Assembly (NCBI GenBank): GCA_028286165.1
Contig: JAPYMU010000159.1
Span: forward strand, 1 to 9,001
Direction: 5' to 3'
Origin: Spongiicolonus versatilis
GTDB taxonomy: Bacteria; Pseudomonadota; Gammaproteobacteria; Arenicellales; Spongiicolonaceae
DNA length: 9,001 bases
A program made the position numbers and the translations under genes. Positions 1 to 6,269 of this stretch are shown piece after piece. Under the pieces are notes generated by a model. That model had not been told where the DNA came from. It saw only the letters and a list, made by a program, of their open reading frames with translations, and searched no databases. How positions within the stretch are numbered: position 1 is the first letter of the stretch; each line of letters opens with the position of its first letter.

Positions 1-25
1 CGCAAAACAACCCCAATTTCCCGCC

Positions 26-54
26 TTTACCTTCCCCCGCCGATGGGGAATAAT
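26..54 (+). promoter_or_regulatory. Putative sigma-70-type promoter of the TRAP operon
   Basis: A TTTACC box at 26-31 and an AATAAT box at 49-54 are separated by 17 bases. They match the consensus -35 (TTGACA) at 4 of 6 and the -10 (TATAAT) at 5 of 6 positions. Transcription would start near base 61, giving a leader of about 60 bases before dctP at 124. The rest of 1-123 holds no convincing gene. The match is by eye only and the operator, if any, is not recognisable. Confidence 0.4.
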
Positions 55-123
55 GGACACCGTCCAACCCGACCATTCACCGGCGCCCGATGTCCGGGAG
101 CCACCAACCAGAGGAGTTGAAAA

Positions 124-1218
124 ATGAAAAGACGTGAAATTTTAATCGGCGGTGCGGCGGCCCTTGGCGGCGCCGCTGCCGCCACCTTGCCGGCGCCGGC
201 CATTGCGCAGGGCGTCAAGGAATTGAAGATGGTCACTTCGTGGCCGAAAAACTTTCCCGGCCTCGGCACCGCCGCGGCGCGCTTCGGGCGGCGCATTGAG
301 GCCATGTCCGACGGGCGCTACAAAGTCCGGGTCTACGGCGGCGGCGAACTGGTGCACCCGCTGAAGTGCCACGATGCGGTGCAGGAGGGCACCGCCGAGT
401 TGTACCACTCGGCCGAGTACTACTACCAGGGCAAATCGGTGGGCTACAACTTTTTCGCCTCGGTGCCGTTCGGCTTCACGCCGCCGGAAATGGATGCGTG
501 GCTGCACCACGGCGGCGGGCAGGAGTTGTGGGACCGGCTCAGCGCCGACTTCAACGTCAAGCCGTTCCCATGCGGCAACTCCGGCTCGCAGATGGGCGGC
601 TGGTTCAAAAAGCGCATCACCTCCGCCAGCGACTTCCGCGGGTTGAAAATGCGCATGCCGGGCCTCGGCGGCCGGGTGATTAACGAACTCGGCGGCACCG
701 CCGTCACCCTGGGCGGCGCCGAAATCATGCCGGCGCTGGAGGCCGGCACCATCGACGCCACCGAATGGGTGGGGCCGTGGAACGACCTCGCTTTCGGCTT
801 CTACAAAATCGTCAAGAACTACCACTACCCCGGCTTCCACGAAACCGGCACCGTGCTCAGCCTTGGCATCAACAAAAACTTCTGGGACCGCCTGTCGCGC
901 GGCGACCAGGAAATGTTCACGGCCTGCGCCATCGCCGAAAACAACGTGGACCTCGCCGAGTTCAACGCCAACAACTCCAAGGCGCTGGACACGCTCATTA
1001 ACGAGCACGGCGTCAACCTGGTGGAGTTCCCCGACTCGGTGTTCCGCGAGATGGGCGCCGCCGCCAAAGATGTGCTGGCCGCCGCCGGCGCCACCGACGC
1101 CACCAGCCGCGCGATCTACGACAGTTTCATCAAGTTCCGCAAGGACGTCATCAAATGGTCGAAGATTTCCGACCAGTCGTACATGAACAAACGCGAACTG
1201 GTGGACTTCCACGGCTAA
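124..1218 (+). CDS. dctP: TRAP transporter substrate-binding protein, DctP family (TakP-like)
   Basis: Periplasmic receptor of a tripartite ATP-independent transporter, 364 residues, the usual size. An AGGAG ribosome site at 112-116 lies 7 bases before the ATG. The N-terminus carries a twin-arginine signal (KRREIL at 2-7, then an Ala/Gly-rich stretch) with a likely cleavage after AIAQ at residues 26-29, so it is probably exported folded by Tat. The mature part shows the family hallmarks: KMVTSWPKNFPG near 35, an aromatic YHSAEYYYQGK stretch at 94-104, KMRMPG at 175-180 with the conserved ligand-binding Arg177, and DATEWVGPWND at 211-221. Gln156, Glu214 and Trp215 correspond, as far as I recall, to residues around the Na+/2-oxoacid site of Rhodobacter TakP, so a 2-oxoacid or related hydroxyacid is the best guess for the ligand. 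The gene is first in the operon with dctQ and dctM. The family call is secure; the substrate is inferred. Confidence 0.93.
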   Translation: MKRREILIGGAAALGGAAAATLPAPAIAQGVKELKMVTSWPKNFPGLGTAAARFGRRIEAMSDGRYKVRVYGGGELVHPLKCHDAVQEGTAELYHSAEYYYQGKSVGYNFFASVPFGFTPPEMDAWLHHGGGQELWDRLSADFNVKPFPCGNSGSQMGGWFKKRITSASDFRGLKMRMPGLGGRVINELGGTAVTLGGAEIMPALEAGTIDATEWVGPWNDLAFGFYKIVKNYHYPGFHETGTVLSLGINKNFWDRLSRGDQEMFTACAIAENNVDLAEFNANNSKALDTLINEHGVNLVEFPDSVFREMGAAAKDVLAAAGATDATSRAIYDSFIKFRKDVIKWSKISDQSYMNKRELVDFHG

Positions 1219-1238
1219 CCGTGCGCCCGCCGGCCGCT

Positions 1239-1296
1239 GGCAAAGCCGGGCCCGCGCCCGCCCACCAGGCGTGACGCGGCCCGGCCGTTTTTTGCC
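1239..1296 (+). terminator. Terminator-like hairpin (attenuator) between dctP and dctQ
   Basis: The arm at 1245-1256 (GCCGGGCCCGCG) pairs with 1275-1285 (CGCGGCCCGGC), giving an 11-bp GC stem with one bulged C and an 18-base loop. It is followed by CG and six T at 1288-1293. An outer GGCAAA (1239-1244) can also pair with TTTGCC (1291-1296). It lies 20 bases after the dctP stop and reaches almost to the dctQ ATG. Partial termination here would make more binding protein than permease, a common arrangement in binding-protein operons. That role is inferred. Confidence 0.5.
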
Positions 1297-1298
1297 AT

Positions 1299-2360
1299 AT
1301 GACTCCAAGCGCGCTGTGGAACAACCTGGGCGGCCTGCCGCCGCTGTTCGGCGCCGCCGTGTTTGCGCTGGCGCTGCTGGCGCTGGCGTGTTTTGTGGCG
1401 CTGCCGCTTCTGCTTCTGCTGCGCCACGAACCGGCCGACCTGCGCCGCTTCGTCGCCGCCCGGCGCGGCGCATTGCCGGGGGTACTCGGCAAGGTGCAAC
1501 TGTGCATGGACACGGTCAACGCCGCGGTGGGATTCGCCACCGCCTGGTTCGCGCTGTTCATGGTGCTGATGCAGTTCACCGTGGTGATCATGCGCTACGT
1601 GTTTTCCTACGGCTCCATCATGATGCAGGAATCCATCTGGTACATGCACGGCCTGCTGTTCATGCTCGGCGCCGGCTACACCCTGCTGCGCGAGGCGCAT
1701 GTGCGGCTGGATGTTTTCTACTCGCGCTTCACCGTGCGCGCCCGGGCGCTGGTCAACCTGCTGGGCTGCGCGCTGCTGCTGATGCCGCTGTGCGCCTTCA
1801 CCTGGTGGCTGTCGTGGAGTTTCGTGGTGAACTCGTGGGCGGTGATGGAGGGTTCCACCGAAACCAGCGGCCTGCCGCTCATCTACCTGTATAAAACCGT
1901 CATCCTGGTTTTCGCCGCCCTGGTGGGCGCCCAAAGCGTCTCCCTCGCCGCCGCCGCCATCGCCGCTCTCAGCGGCGGCGGTGGCCGCTGTTCGTGTTCA
2001 TGGGCGTCACCCTGGAACGCTCGCGCATCGCCGAGGAACTGCTGGAAAACATGGGCAAGTTGTTCGGCGGCCTGCGCGGCGGGCTGGGCTACTCGGTGTG
2101 CATCGTCGGCGCGCTGCTGGCAGCCAGCACCGGCATCGTCGGCGCCACCGTGGTCACCATGGGCCTGCTGTCGCTGCCCACCATGCTGCGGCGCAACTAC
2201 AGCCCGGCGCTGGCCTGCGGCACCATCTGCGCCAGCGGCACCCTGGGCCAGGTCATCCCGCCGTCCATCGTGCTGGTGCTGCTGGGCGACCAGTTGTCCA
2301 CCGCCTACCAGCAGGCGCAGTTTGAGATGGGCAACTTCTCGCCGGGCTCGGTGTCGGTGA
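1299..2360 (+). CDS. dctQ: TRAP transporter small permease DctQ; reading frame runs on out of frame into dctM
   Basis: Small membrane subunit of the TRAP transporter. Homology-like sequence covers residues 1 to about 223 (to near base 1967). It has an extra hydrophobic segment at 17-41, then the usual four DctQ helices at about 77-99, 115-134, 150-172 and 195-222. The typical signatures are RYVF at 99-102, QESIWYMHG at 110-118, and a GYTLLREAHVRLDVFYSR stretch at 126-143. After a GGGG run (about 1972-1983) the frame becomes Cys/Trp/Pro/Arg-rich nonsense, because from base 1985 the DNA encodes DctM in a different frame. A normal DctQ would stop near residue 225; the original stop and the start of dctM appear deleted, so the product would carry a junk tail of about 125 residues. 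The ATG at 1299 has no clear ribosome site and lies just after the hairpin. An internal start at the ATG of 1506 (Met70) is possible but would drop the extra helix. Confidence 0.8.
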   Translation: MTPSALWNNLGGLPPLFGAAVFALALLALACFVALPLLLLLRHEPADLRRFVAARRGALPGVLGKVQLCMDTVNAAVGFATAWFALFMVLMQFTVVIMRYVFSYGSIMMQESIWYMHGLLFMLGAGYTLLREAHVRLDVFYSRFTVRARALVNLLGCALLLMPLCAFTWWLSWSFVVNSWAVMEGSTETSGLPLIYLYKTVILVFAALVGAQSVSLAAAAIAALSGGGGRCSCSWASPWNARASPRNCWKTWASCSAACAAGWATRCASSARCWQPAPASSAPPWSPWACCRCPPCCGATTARRWPAAPSAPAAPWARSSRRPSCWCCWATSCPPPTSRRSLRWATSRRARCR

Positions 2361-3394
2361 ACGACCTGTTCGCCGGCGCGCTGCTCCCCGGCCTGGTGCT
2401 GGTGAGTTTGTATATTTTGTACCAGGCGGCGGTGGCTTTTGCGCGGCCGCAGGCATCGCCGGCCATTCCCAAAGAAGAGTTGCAACTGGGCGCCGCCGGC
2501 GCCTCCTTCACCGCCGAGTTGTGCCGCTCGCTGCTGGCGCCGCTGCTGCTGATTGTCGCCGTGCTGGGCTCCATTTTGTCGGGCCTGGCCTCACCCACCG
2601 AGGCCGCGTCGGTGGGCGCCGCCGGCGCGCTGATGATGGCCGGCCACCGGCTGGACAAGGCGCGCGGCCGGCCCATTTTGTTCGGCGCGGCGTGCCTGGT
2701 GGCGATGCTCGCCCTCACCGCCTTTTTTGATTTGCGCATGCAGCGCGACGTCATCAGCAGCGCCGAATGGGGCGCCATCTTCGCCGCGCTGCTGTGCGCC
2801 ATGGGCCTCACCTGGGGCCTCGGCGCCAGCATCGTGCGCACCTACCGGGCCATGGACGGTGAACGCAAGCGGGTGCTCACCGAAGTGCTGCGGCAGACGC
2901 TGCTGGTGTCGTCCATGGTTTTCGGCATCCTCATCGGCGCCTCCATGTTCTCGCTGGTGTTCCGCGGACTGGGCGGCGATGAAATCATTGAGGAGTTTCT
3001 CGGCACATTGCCCGGCGGCGTGGTCACCGTTCTGCTGGTGGTGATGCTGACCATGTTTCTGCTCGGCTTCATTCTGGACTTCCTTGAAATCATCTTCATC
3101 GTGGTTCCCATCGTCTCGCCCATTCTGCTGACCATGGAAATCTCGCCCGGCGTCGCCATGAGTCCGGTGTGGCTCGGCGTGATGATGGCGGTCAACCTGC
3201 AGACCTCGTTCCTGACGCCGCCGTTCGGCTTTTCACTGTTCTACCTGCGCGGCGTCGCCCCGCCGTCCATCCGCACCACGCAGATTTACCAGGGGGTGAT
3301 TCCGTTCGTCGCCATTCAACTGCTGATGCTGTTTCTGCTGTGGTTCTTCCCGCAACTTGCGACCTGGCTGCCCACCACCATCTACGGCCGCTGA
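1994..3394 (+). CDS. dctM: TRAP transporter large permease DctM, N-terminus missing
   Basis: Large membrane subunit that forms the transport path. Recognisable sequence begins at base 1985 as PLFVFMGVTLERS, a motif normally some 80 residues inside DctM, so the first two or so helices are absent. No start in this frame precedes it except the internal GTG 1994 or ATG 2000, and neither has a good ribosome site. Counting from 1994 the remaining 466 residues look intact: GGLRGG at 25-30, AASTGIVGATVV at 43-54, GTLGQVIPPSI at 82-92, ASPTEAASVG at 199-208, LDFLEIIFIVVP at 361-372, and TPPFGFSLFYLRGVAP at 408-423. A segment at about 216-300 with two more hydrophobic stretches lies between the two halves, as in longer family members. 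The 3' end overlaps the convergent hydrolase gene by 13 bases. It is either a decayed gene or an assembly deletion; as written, the transporter is unlikely to work. Confidence 0.85.
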   Translation: MFMGVTLERSRIAEELLENMGKLFGGLRGGLGYSVCIVGALLAASTGIVGATVVTMGLLSLPTMLRRNYSPALACGTICASGTLGQVIPPSIVLVLLGDQLSTAYQQAQFEMGNFSPGSVSVNDLFAGALLPGLVLVSLYILYQAAVAFARPQASPAIPKEELQLGAAGASFTAELCRSLLAPLLLIVAVLGSILSGLASPTEAASVGAAGALMMAGHRLDKARGRPILFGAACLVAMLALTAFFDLRMQRDVISSAEWGAIFAALLCAMGLTWGLGASIVRTYRAMDGERKRVLTEVLRQTLLVSSMVFGILIGASMFSLVFRGLGGDEIIEEFLGTLPGGVVTVLLVVMLTMFLLGFILDFLEIIFIVVPIVSPILLTMEISPGVAMSPVWLGVMMAVNLQTSFLTPPFGFSLFYLRGVAPPSIRTTQIYQGVIPFVAIQLLMLFLLWFFPQLATWLPTTIYGR

Positions 3395-4137
3395 GCGCGC
3401 CGGGCGAGCGCCGCCACCTCATCCACCGCGTTCATGATTAATTCCAACTCGGGCGGCGCCGACAAACGGTGGCCGCCGTCTTTGAGCAAAGTCACCCGCA
3501 CATCGGCGCCGCGCAGTTGCTCCATCACCCGCACCGAGGTCCGCCACGGCACCTCGGCATCGCGCATGCCGTGCAGCAGCCGCACCGGGCAGTCCAGCGC
3601 AATGGCCTGGTCCAGCAGCAGGTGGCGGCGGCCGTCCTCAAGAAATTTTTTCGTCACCGGGTAGGCCTCAGCGCCGGCGCCCAGATGAATGACGCCATCC
3701 TGGCCAAGGGCGCGCCGCTGTTCGGCGCCCAGCGACAGGCGAATGTCCTCGCTGAAGTCGGCGGCGGCGGCAATGCCCACCAGGCCGGCCACCCGCTCAC
3801 GCCGCGCCAGCGCGGCCAGCAGCATCAGCCAGCCGCCCATGCTGGAGCCCACCAGCACCAGCGGCCCGGCGGTCGCCTGGTCCACCACCGCCAGCACATC
3901 GTCGCGCCAGTCGGAAAGGCGGAAGTCGCAAAACTCGCCGCCCGAATCGCCGTGCCCGCGGTAGTCAAAACAAACCACCCCGCGCCCCCGCGCCCGGCAG
4001 TGCGCCTCCAGCGCCAGCGCCTTGGTGCCGCCCATGTCGGAGGAGTAGCCGCCGAGAAAAACCACCGTCGGCGGCGCGCCGTCATGGCGCCGGTATGCAA
4101 TGTGCGCCGCGCCGATGGAAAGTTTTTGCGCCGTCAC
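3382..4137 (-). CDS. Alpha/beta hydrolase (serine esterase/thioesterase-like)
   Basis: A 251-residue soluble alpha/beta-hydrolase. The N-terminal FLGGYSSDMGGTKA (27-40) supplies the oxyanion region. CFDYRGHGDSGG (56-67) follows, and the nucleophile elbow is GSSMG at 97-101 with Ser99 as nucleophile. Asp193 in LLHGMRDAEVPW and His223 in KDGGHRLS complete the triad. The FLGG-SDM-GTKA pattern belongs to the bacterial esterase group related to ABHD10-type thioesterases; the substrate cannot be read from the sequence. The start is GTG at 4137, 6 bases after the DUF2442 stop, with only a weak GC-rich ribosome site; the start fits the family's normal N-terminus. It is the last gene of the minus-strand cluster and its stop overlaps the end of dctM. 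It appears intact. Confidence 0.88.
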   Translation of the reverse strand: MTAQKLSIGAAHIAYRRHDGAPPTVVFLGGYSSDMGGTKALALEAHCRARGRGVVCFDYRGHGDSGGEFCDFRLSDWRDDVLAVVDQATAGPLVLVGSSMGGWLMLLAALARRERVAGLVGIAAAADFSEDIRLSLGAEQRRALGQDGVIHLGAGAEAYPVTKKFLEDGRRHLLLDQAIALDCPVRLLHGMRDAEVPWRTSVRVMEQLRGADVRVTLLKDGGHRLSAPPELELIMNAVDEVAALARRAQRP

Positions 4138-4143
4138 CGCCGG

Positions 4144-4437
4144 TTACAAACGGTATTCGCCGTGTTTTTTGATGATGCGGTACATGTTGTCGGGGGCGAG
4201 GTCAATCTCGCCGGGCCAGGTGACGGCGCCATGGCAAAGCCCGACTCGTGAAAAAAAAGCCGGGTCGCGCAACGGCACAAACACGCCGAGATATTTGTCG
4301 TCGCGTTTAAGAAAATCTGAAAGGTCAACATCGCCTTCGGTGCCGTCGTTAAACCGCACGTGCAAACGCCGGTCGCCGACCACCGCCACATCCTTCACCT
4401 TCCACGGTATCCCGGAAGAGACGATGGGCGGAATCAT
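4144..4437 (-). CDS. DUF2442 domain protein
   Basis: A small protein of unknown function, 97 residues from the chosen ATG. The DUF2442 pattern is visible: VKDVAVVGDRRLHVRFNDG early, then GDVDLSDFLKR, a PLRDPAFFSRV segment, and WPGEIDLAPDNMY towards the end. I chose ATG 4437 because it overlaps the stop codon of the upstream DUF4160 remnant in an ATGA arrangement (4434-4437), which suggests translational coupling. The frame is open further upstream, with alternatives at ATG 4479 or TTG 4488, but those would encode residues belonging to DUF4160 in another frame. DUF4160 and DUF2442 genes are often adjacent and have been suspected of being toxin-antitoxin-like; that role is unproven. Here the DUF4160 partner is broken, leaving this gene as an apparently intact orphan. 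It precedes the hydrolase by 6 bases. Confidence 0.8.
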   Translation of the reverse strand: MIPPIVSSGIPWKVKDVAVVGDRRLHVRFNDGTEGDVDLSDFLKRDDKYLGVFVPLRDPAFFSRVGLCHGAVTWPGEIDLAPDNMYRIIKKHGEYRL

Positions 4438-4695
4438 CGCAGGGGCTGAATAGTCCGGGGGGGAATGTGTTTTCTGCATAACTCCCAATTCTCCAGCAGT
4501 TCACTCTGGTGTTGTTCGGCCCAGGCTTATGCCAGCGCAAAAGCGCGCCGGGGAAATTTGCCGTGGATGATTTTCAACGTGCGGACGTTAACCCTGGCAG
4601 GCGTACTCGGCATAAGCCGCATGAAAATGCGGCGGTGCATGGTCATTATAGTGCATCTGTATGAGGATGCCGTAAAAAGAACTTATCGCCGGCAT
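4434..4695 (-). pseudogene. DUF4160 family gene, broken by a frameshift and an in-frame stop
   Basis: Not open in any single frame. From ATG 4695 the minus strand reads MPAISSFYGILIQMHYNDHA and then PPHFHAAYAEYACQ, the classic DUF4160 start with its PPHFHA motif. At the GGG of 4594-4592 the frame shifts by one base; the zero frame meets TAA at 4590-4588. In the next frame it continues VNVRTLKIIHGKFPRRAFAL, is interrupted by TAA at 4529-4527 (probably a former CAA Gln codon), then reads AWAEQHQSELLENWEL and ends RTIQPLR before TGA at 4436-4434. Restoring one base and one codon gives a full-length protein of about 86 residues that aligns end to end with the family as I remember it. It lies 10 bases after the pntB remnant and overlaps the DUF2442 start. 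Two separate lesions make a single sequencing error an unlikely full explanation. Confidence 0.85.
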
Positions 4696-4705
4696 CTTGC
4701 CGCCC

Positions 4706-4771
4706 TCACAACGCCTTCACAATCCCCTCCACCATTTTCTTGGCGTCGGAGAACAGCATCATGGTGTTTTC
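4706..4771 (-). pseudogene. pntB: Detached C-terminal remnant of pntB
   Basis: In the frame starting at 4771 the minus strand reads ENTMMLFSDAKKMVEGIVKAL and then TGA at 4708-4706. This is the normal C-terminal end of PntB. The main pntB frame stops at 4759 inside it, because about 55 residues between the FV of DVAFV and this piece are missing and the deletion length is not a multiple of three. Confidence 0.85.
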
Positions 4772-5958
4772 ACGAAAGCGACGTCAGTTTGCGCGAAGCG
4801 GCTGTTGATGTCCTCCAGTTCAAACACCTCGTCGTACGGCACATCGGCCTCGGCCAGCAGCACGTTCATGTGGCCGGGCATGCGGCCGGCCACCGGGTGG
4901 ATGGCGTAACTCAAACTCACGCCGTTTTTCTTAAGCGCCTGCGCCATCTCGGCCAGCGCGTGCTGCGCCTGCGCCACGGCCATGCCGTAGCCGGGGACGA
5001 TAATCACCGAGGCCGCGTTTTTCATCAGGAAGGCGGCGTCCTCGGCGCTGCCCTGCTTGACCGGCCGGGCATCGGCGGATTTGGCCTCAGTGCCGCCGCC
5101 GTCGGCGCCGAAGCCGCCGAGGATCACGTTGAAGAACGAACGGTTCATCCCGCGGCACATGATGTAGGAGAGGATGGCGCCGGATGCGCCGACCAAGGCG
5201 CCGGTGATGATGAGCGCGATGTTCTCAAGGGTGAAGCCGATGCCGGCCGCGGCCCAGCCGGAGTAGGAGTTGAGCATGGAGATCACCACCGGCATGTCGG
5301 CGCCGCCGATGGGGACGATGAGCAGCACGCCCAGCGCCAGCGCCAGCGCCGCCACCATCCAGAACGCCGCCGGCTCGGCGGTGAGGCTGAACCACGCCAT
5401 GAGCGCCACCAGCACCACGCCGAGCACCGCGTTCACCGCATGCTGCATCGGGAACACCAGCGGCGCGCCGCTGACCAGGCCCTGCAGTTTGGTGAACGCC
5501 ACCACCGAACCGCTGAAAGTGACGGCGCCGATGGCGACGCCCAGGGACATCTCCACCAGCGAGGCGGTGCGCAGCACCACCGCGCCGCTGGCGGCGTCCA
5601 CCGCGCCGATGCCGAAAGCCTGCGGGCTGTACAACGCCGCCGCCGCCACCAGTACCGCGGCCAGGCCCACCAGGCTGTGGAACGCGGCCACCAGTTGCGG
5701 CATCGCGGTCATGGGTATGCGGCGTGCGACCACCGCCCCAAAGGCCCCGCCCGCCACCGCGCCAGCCGCCAGCAGGACGGCGGTGAAGCCGTCGGCGATT
5801 CCGGTCAGCGAAAGGGTGGTGGCGACGGCCACCGCCATGCCGGCCATGCCGAACACATTGCCGCGCCGCGACGACTCCGGCGACGACAGCCCGCGCAGCG
5901 CGAGGATGAACAGCGCGCCGGAAACCAGGTAGCAGAGGGTGGCGAGATTGGGCGACAC
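4759..5958 (-). CDS. pntB: NAD(P) transhydrogenase subunit beta, truncated by internal deletion
   Basis: Membrane and NADP(H)-binding subunit of the proton-translocating transhydrogenase. The start is GTG 5958, 5 bases after the pntAB stop, giving 399 residues against about 460-480 in the family. Domain II contains many helices, with His93 in AAFHSLVG matching the conserved proton-channel histidine, and GADMPVVISMLNSYSGWAA at 219-237. Domain III begins near 305 and keeps the GYGMAVAQAQ fingerprint (323-332), HPVAGRMPGHMNVLLAEA (354-371) and FELEDINSRFAQTDVAFV (379-396). It then ends KTP. The following GAND motif, the KRSM/GYAG-type segment and the rest of the NADP site are gone; the true C-terminus follows in another frame. 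Loss of this part should abolish NADPH binding. Apart from that the gene looks conserved, so recent loss or an assembly error is likely. Confidence 0.9.
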   Translation of the reverse strand: MSPNLATLCYLVSGALFILALRGLSSPESSRRGNVFGMAGMAVAVATTLSLTGIADGFTAVLLAAGAVAGGAFGAVVARRIPMTAMPQLVAAFHSLVGLAAVLVAAAALYSPQAFGIGAVDAASGAVVLRTASLVEMSLGVAIGAVTFSGSVVAFTKLQGLVSGAPLVFPMQHAVNAVLGVVLVALMAWFSLTAEPAAFWMVAALALALGVLLIVPIGGADMPVVISMLNSYSGWAAAGIGFTLENIALIITGALVGASGAILSYIMCRGMNRSFFNVILGGFGADGGGTEAKSADARPVKQGSAEDAAFLMKNAASVIIVPGYGMAVAQAQHALAEMAQALKKNGVSLSYAIHPVAGRMPGHMNVLLAEADVPYDEVFELEDINSRFAQTDVAFVKTP

Positions 5959-5963
5959 GGTTT

Positions 5964-6269
5964 TTACTTTTTCTTTTTGTACATGGCGAGCATGCGGTGG
6001 GTGACCAGAAACCCGCCGACAATGTTGACGCTGGCCAGCAGCAGTGCGGCGAAGCCGAAGCCGCGCGACAGCGCCGCGCCCTCGCCGCTGAGCTCCACGC
6101 CCAGGGCCAGCAGCGCGCCCACCACAATCACCGAGGAGATGGCGTTGGTCACCGACATCAGCGGCGTGTGCAGCGACGGCGTCACGCTCCACACCACGTA
6201 GTAGCCGACAAAAACCGCCAGCACAAAAATCGCCAAACGAAAAACAAACGGGTCGATGGATTCAATCAT
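5964..6269 (-). CDS. pntAB: NAD(P) transhydrogenase subunit alpha part 2 (PntAB)
   Basis: A 101-residue membrane protein that forms the alpha-side part of domain II in the three-subunit transhydrogenase. It has an N-terminal hydrophobic helix (about 8-30) and then the very conserved TPSLHTPLMSVTNAISSVIVV segment, where the helices line the proton path. Two further hydrophobic stretches follow (about 43-58 and 70-90), ending in MYKKKK. Start ATG 6269 overlaps the pntAA stop by 8 bases and has a strong GGAGG site at 6280-6276, so coupled translation is expected. Length and motif are normal for PntAB. An open frame runs on upstream through pntAA but is a shadow; the ribosome site and the conserved N-terminus fix this start. 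Confidence 0.93.
   Translation of the reverse strand: MIESIDPFVFRLAIFVLAVFVGYYVVWSVTPSLHTPLMSVTNAISSVIVVGALLALGVELSGEGAALSRGFGFAALLLASVNIVGGFLVTHRMLAMYKKKK

Noticed and set aside
142..1473. 443-codon open frame on the minus strand across dctP
   Set aside because: It is antisense to a well-recognised dctP, has a low-complexity Ala/Arg/Gly/Val-rich translation with no family motif, and arises from third-position GC bias.
1994..2360. Programmed frameshift or deliberate DctQ-DctM fusion
   Set aside because: Natural DctQM fusions keep the full DctM N-terminus. Here about 80 residues are missing, so a frameshift alone cannot restore a normal protein.
2305..2841. 178-codon minus-strand open frame within dctM
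   Set aside because: It is a shadow of the conserved large permease on the other strand, with no ribosome site or motif.
4457..4463. Run of seven G as a possible phase-variable tract
   Set aside because: The run is short and falls in the tail of the broken DUF4160 gene; with the chosen DUF2442 start it changes no intact reading frame.
4616..4633. Perfect 7-bp hairpin with GAAA loop (GCCGCAT/ATGCGGC)
   Set aside because: It falls on the codons for the conserved PHFHAA stretch of the DUF4160 pseudogene, has no T-tract, and is explained by coding content.
4465..6201. 578-codon open frame on the plus strand across pntB and the DUF region
   Set aside because: The translation is His/Arg/Gly-rich without any recognisable domain and is the shadow of pntB and pntAB; the minus-strand reading carries all conserved motifs.
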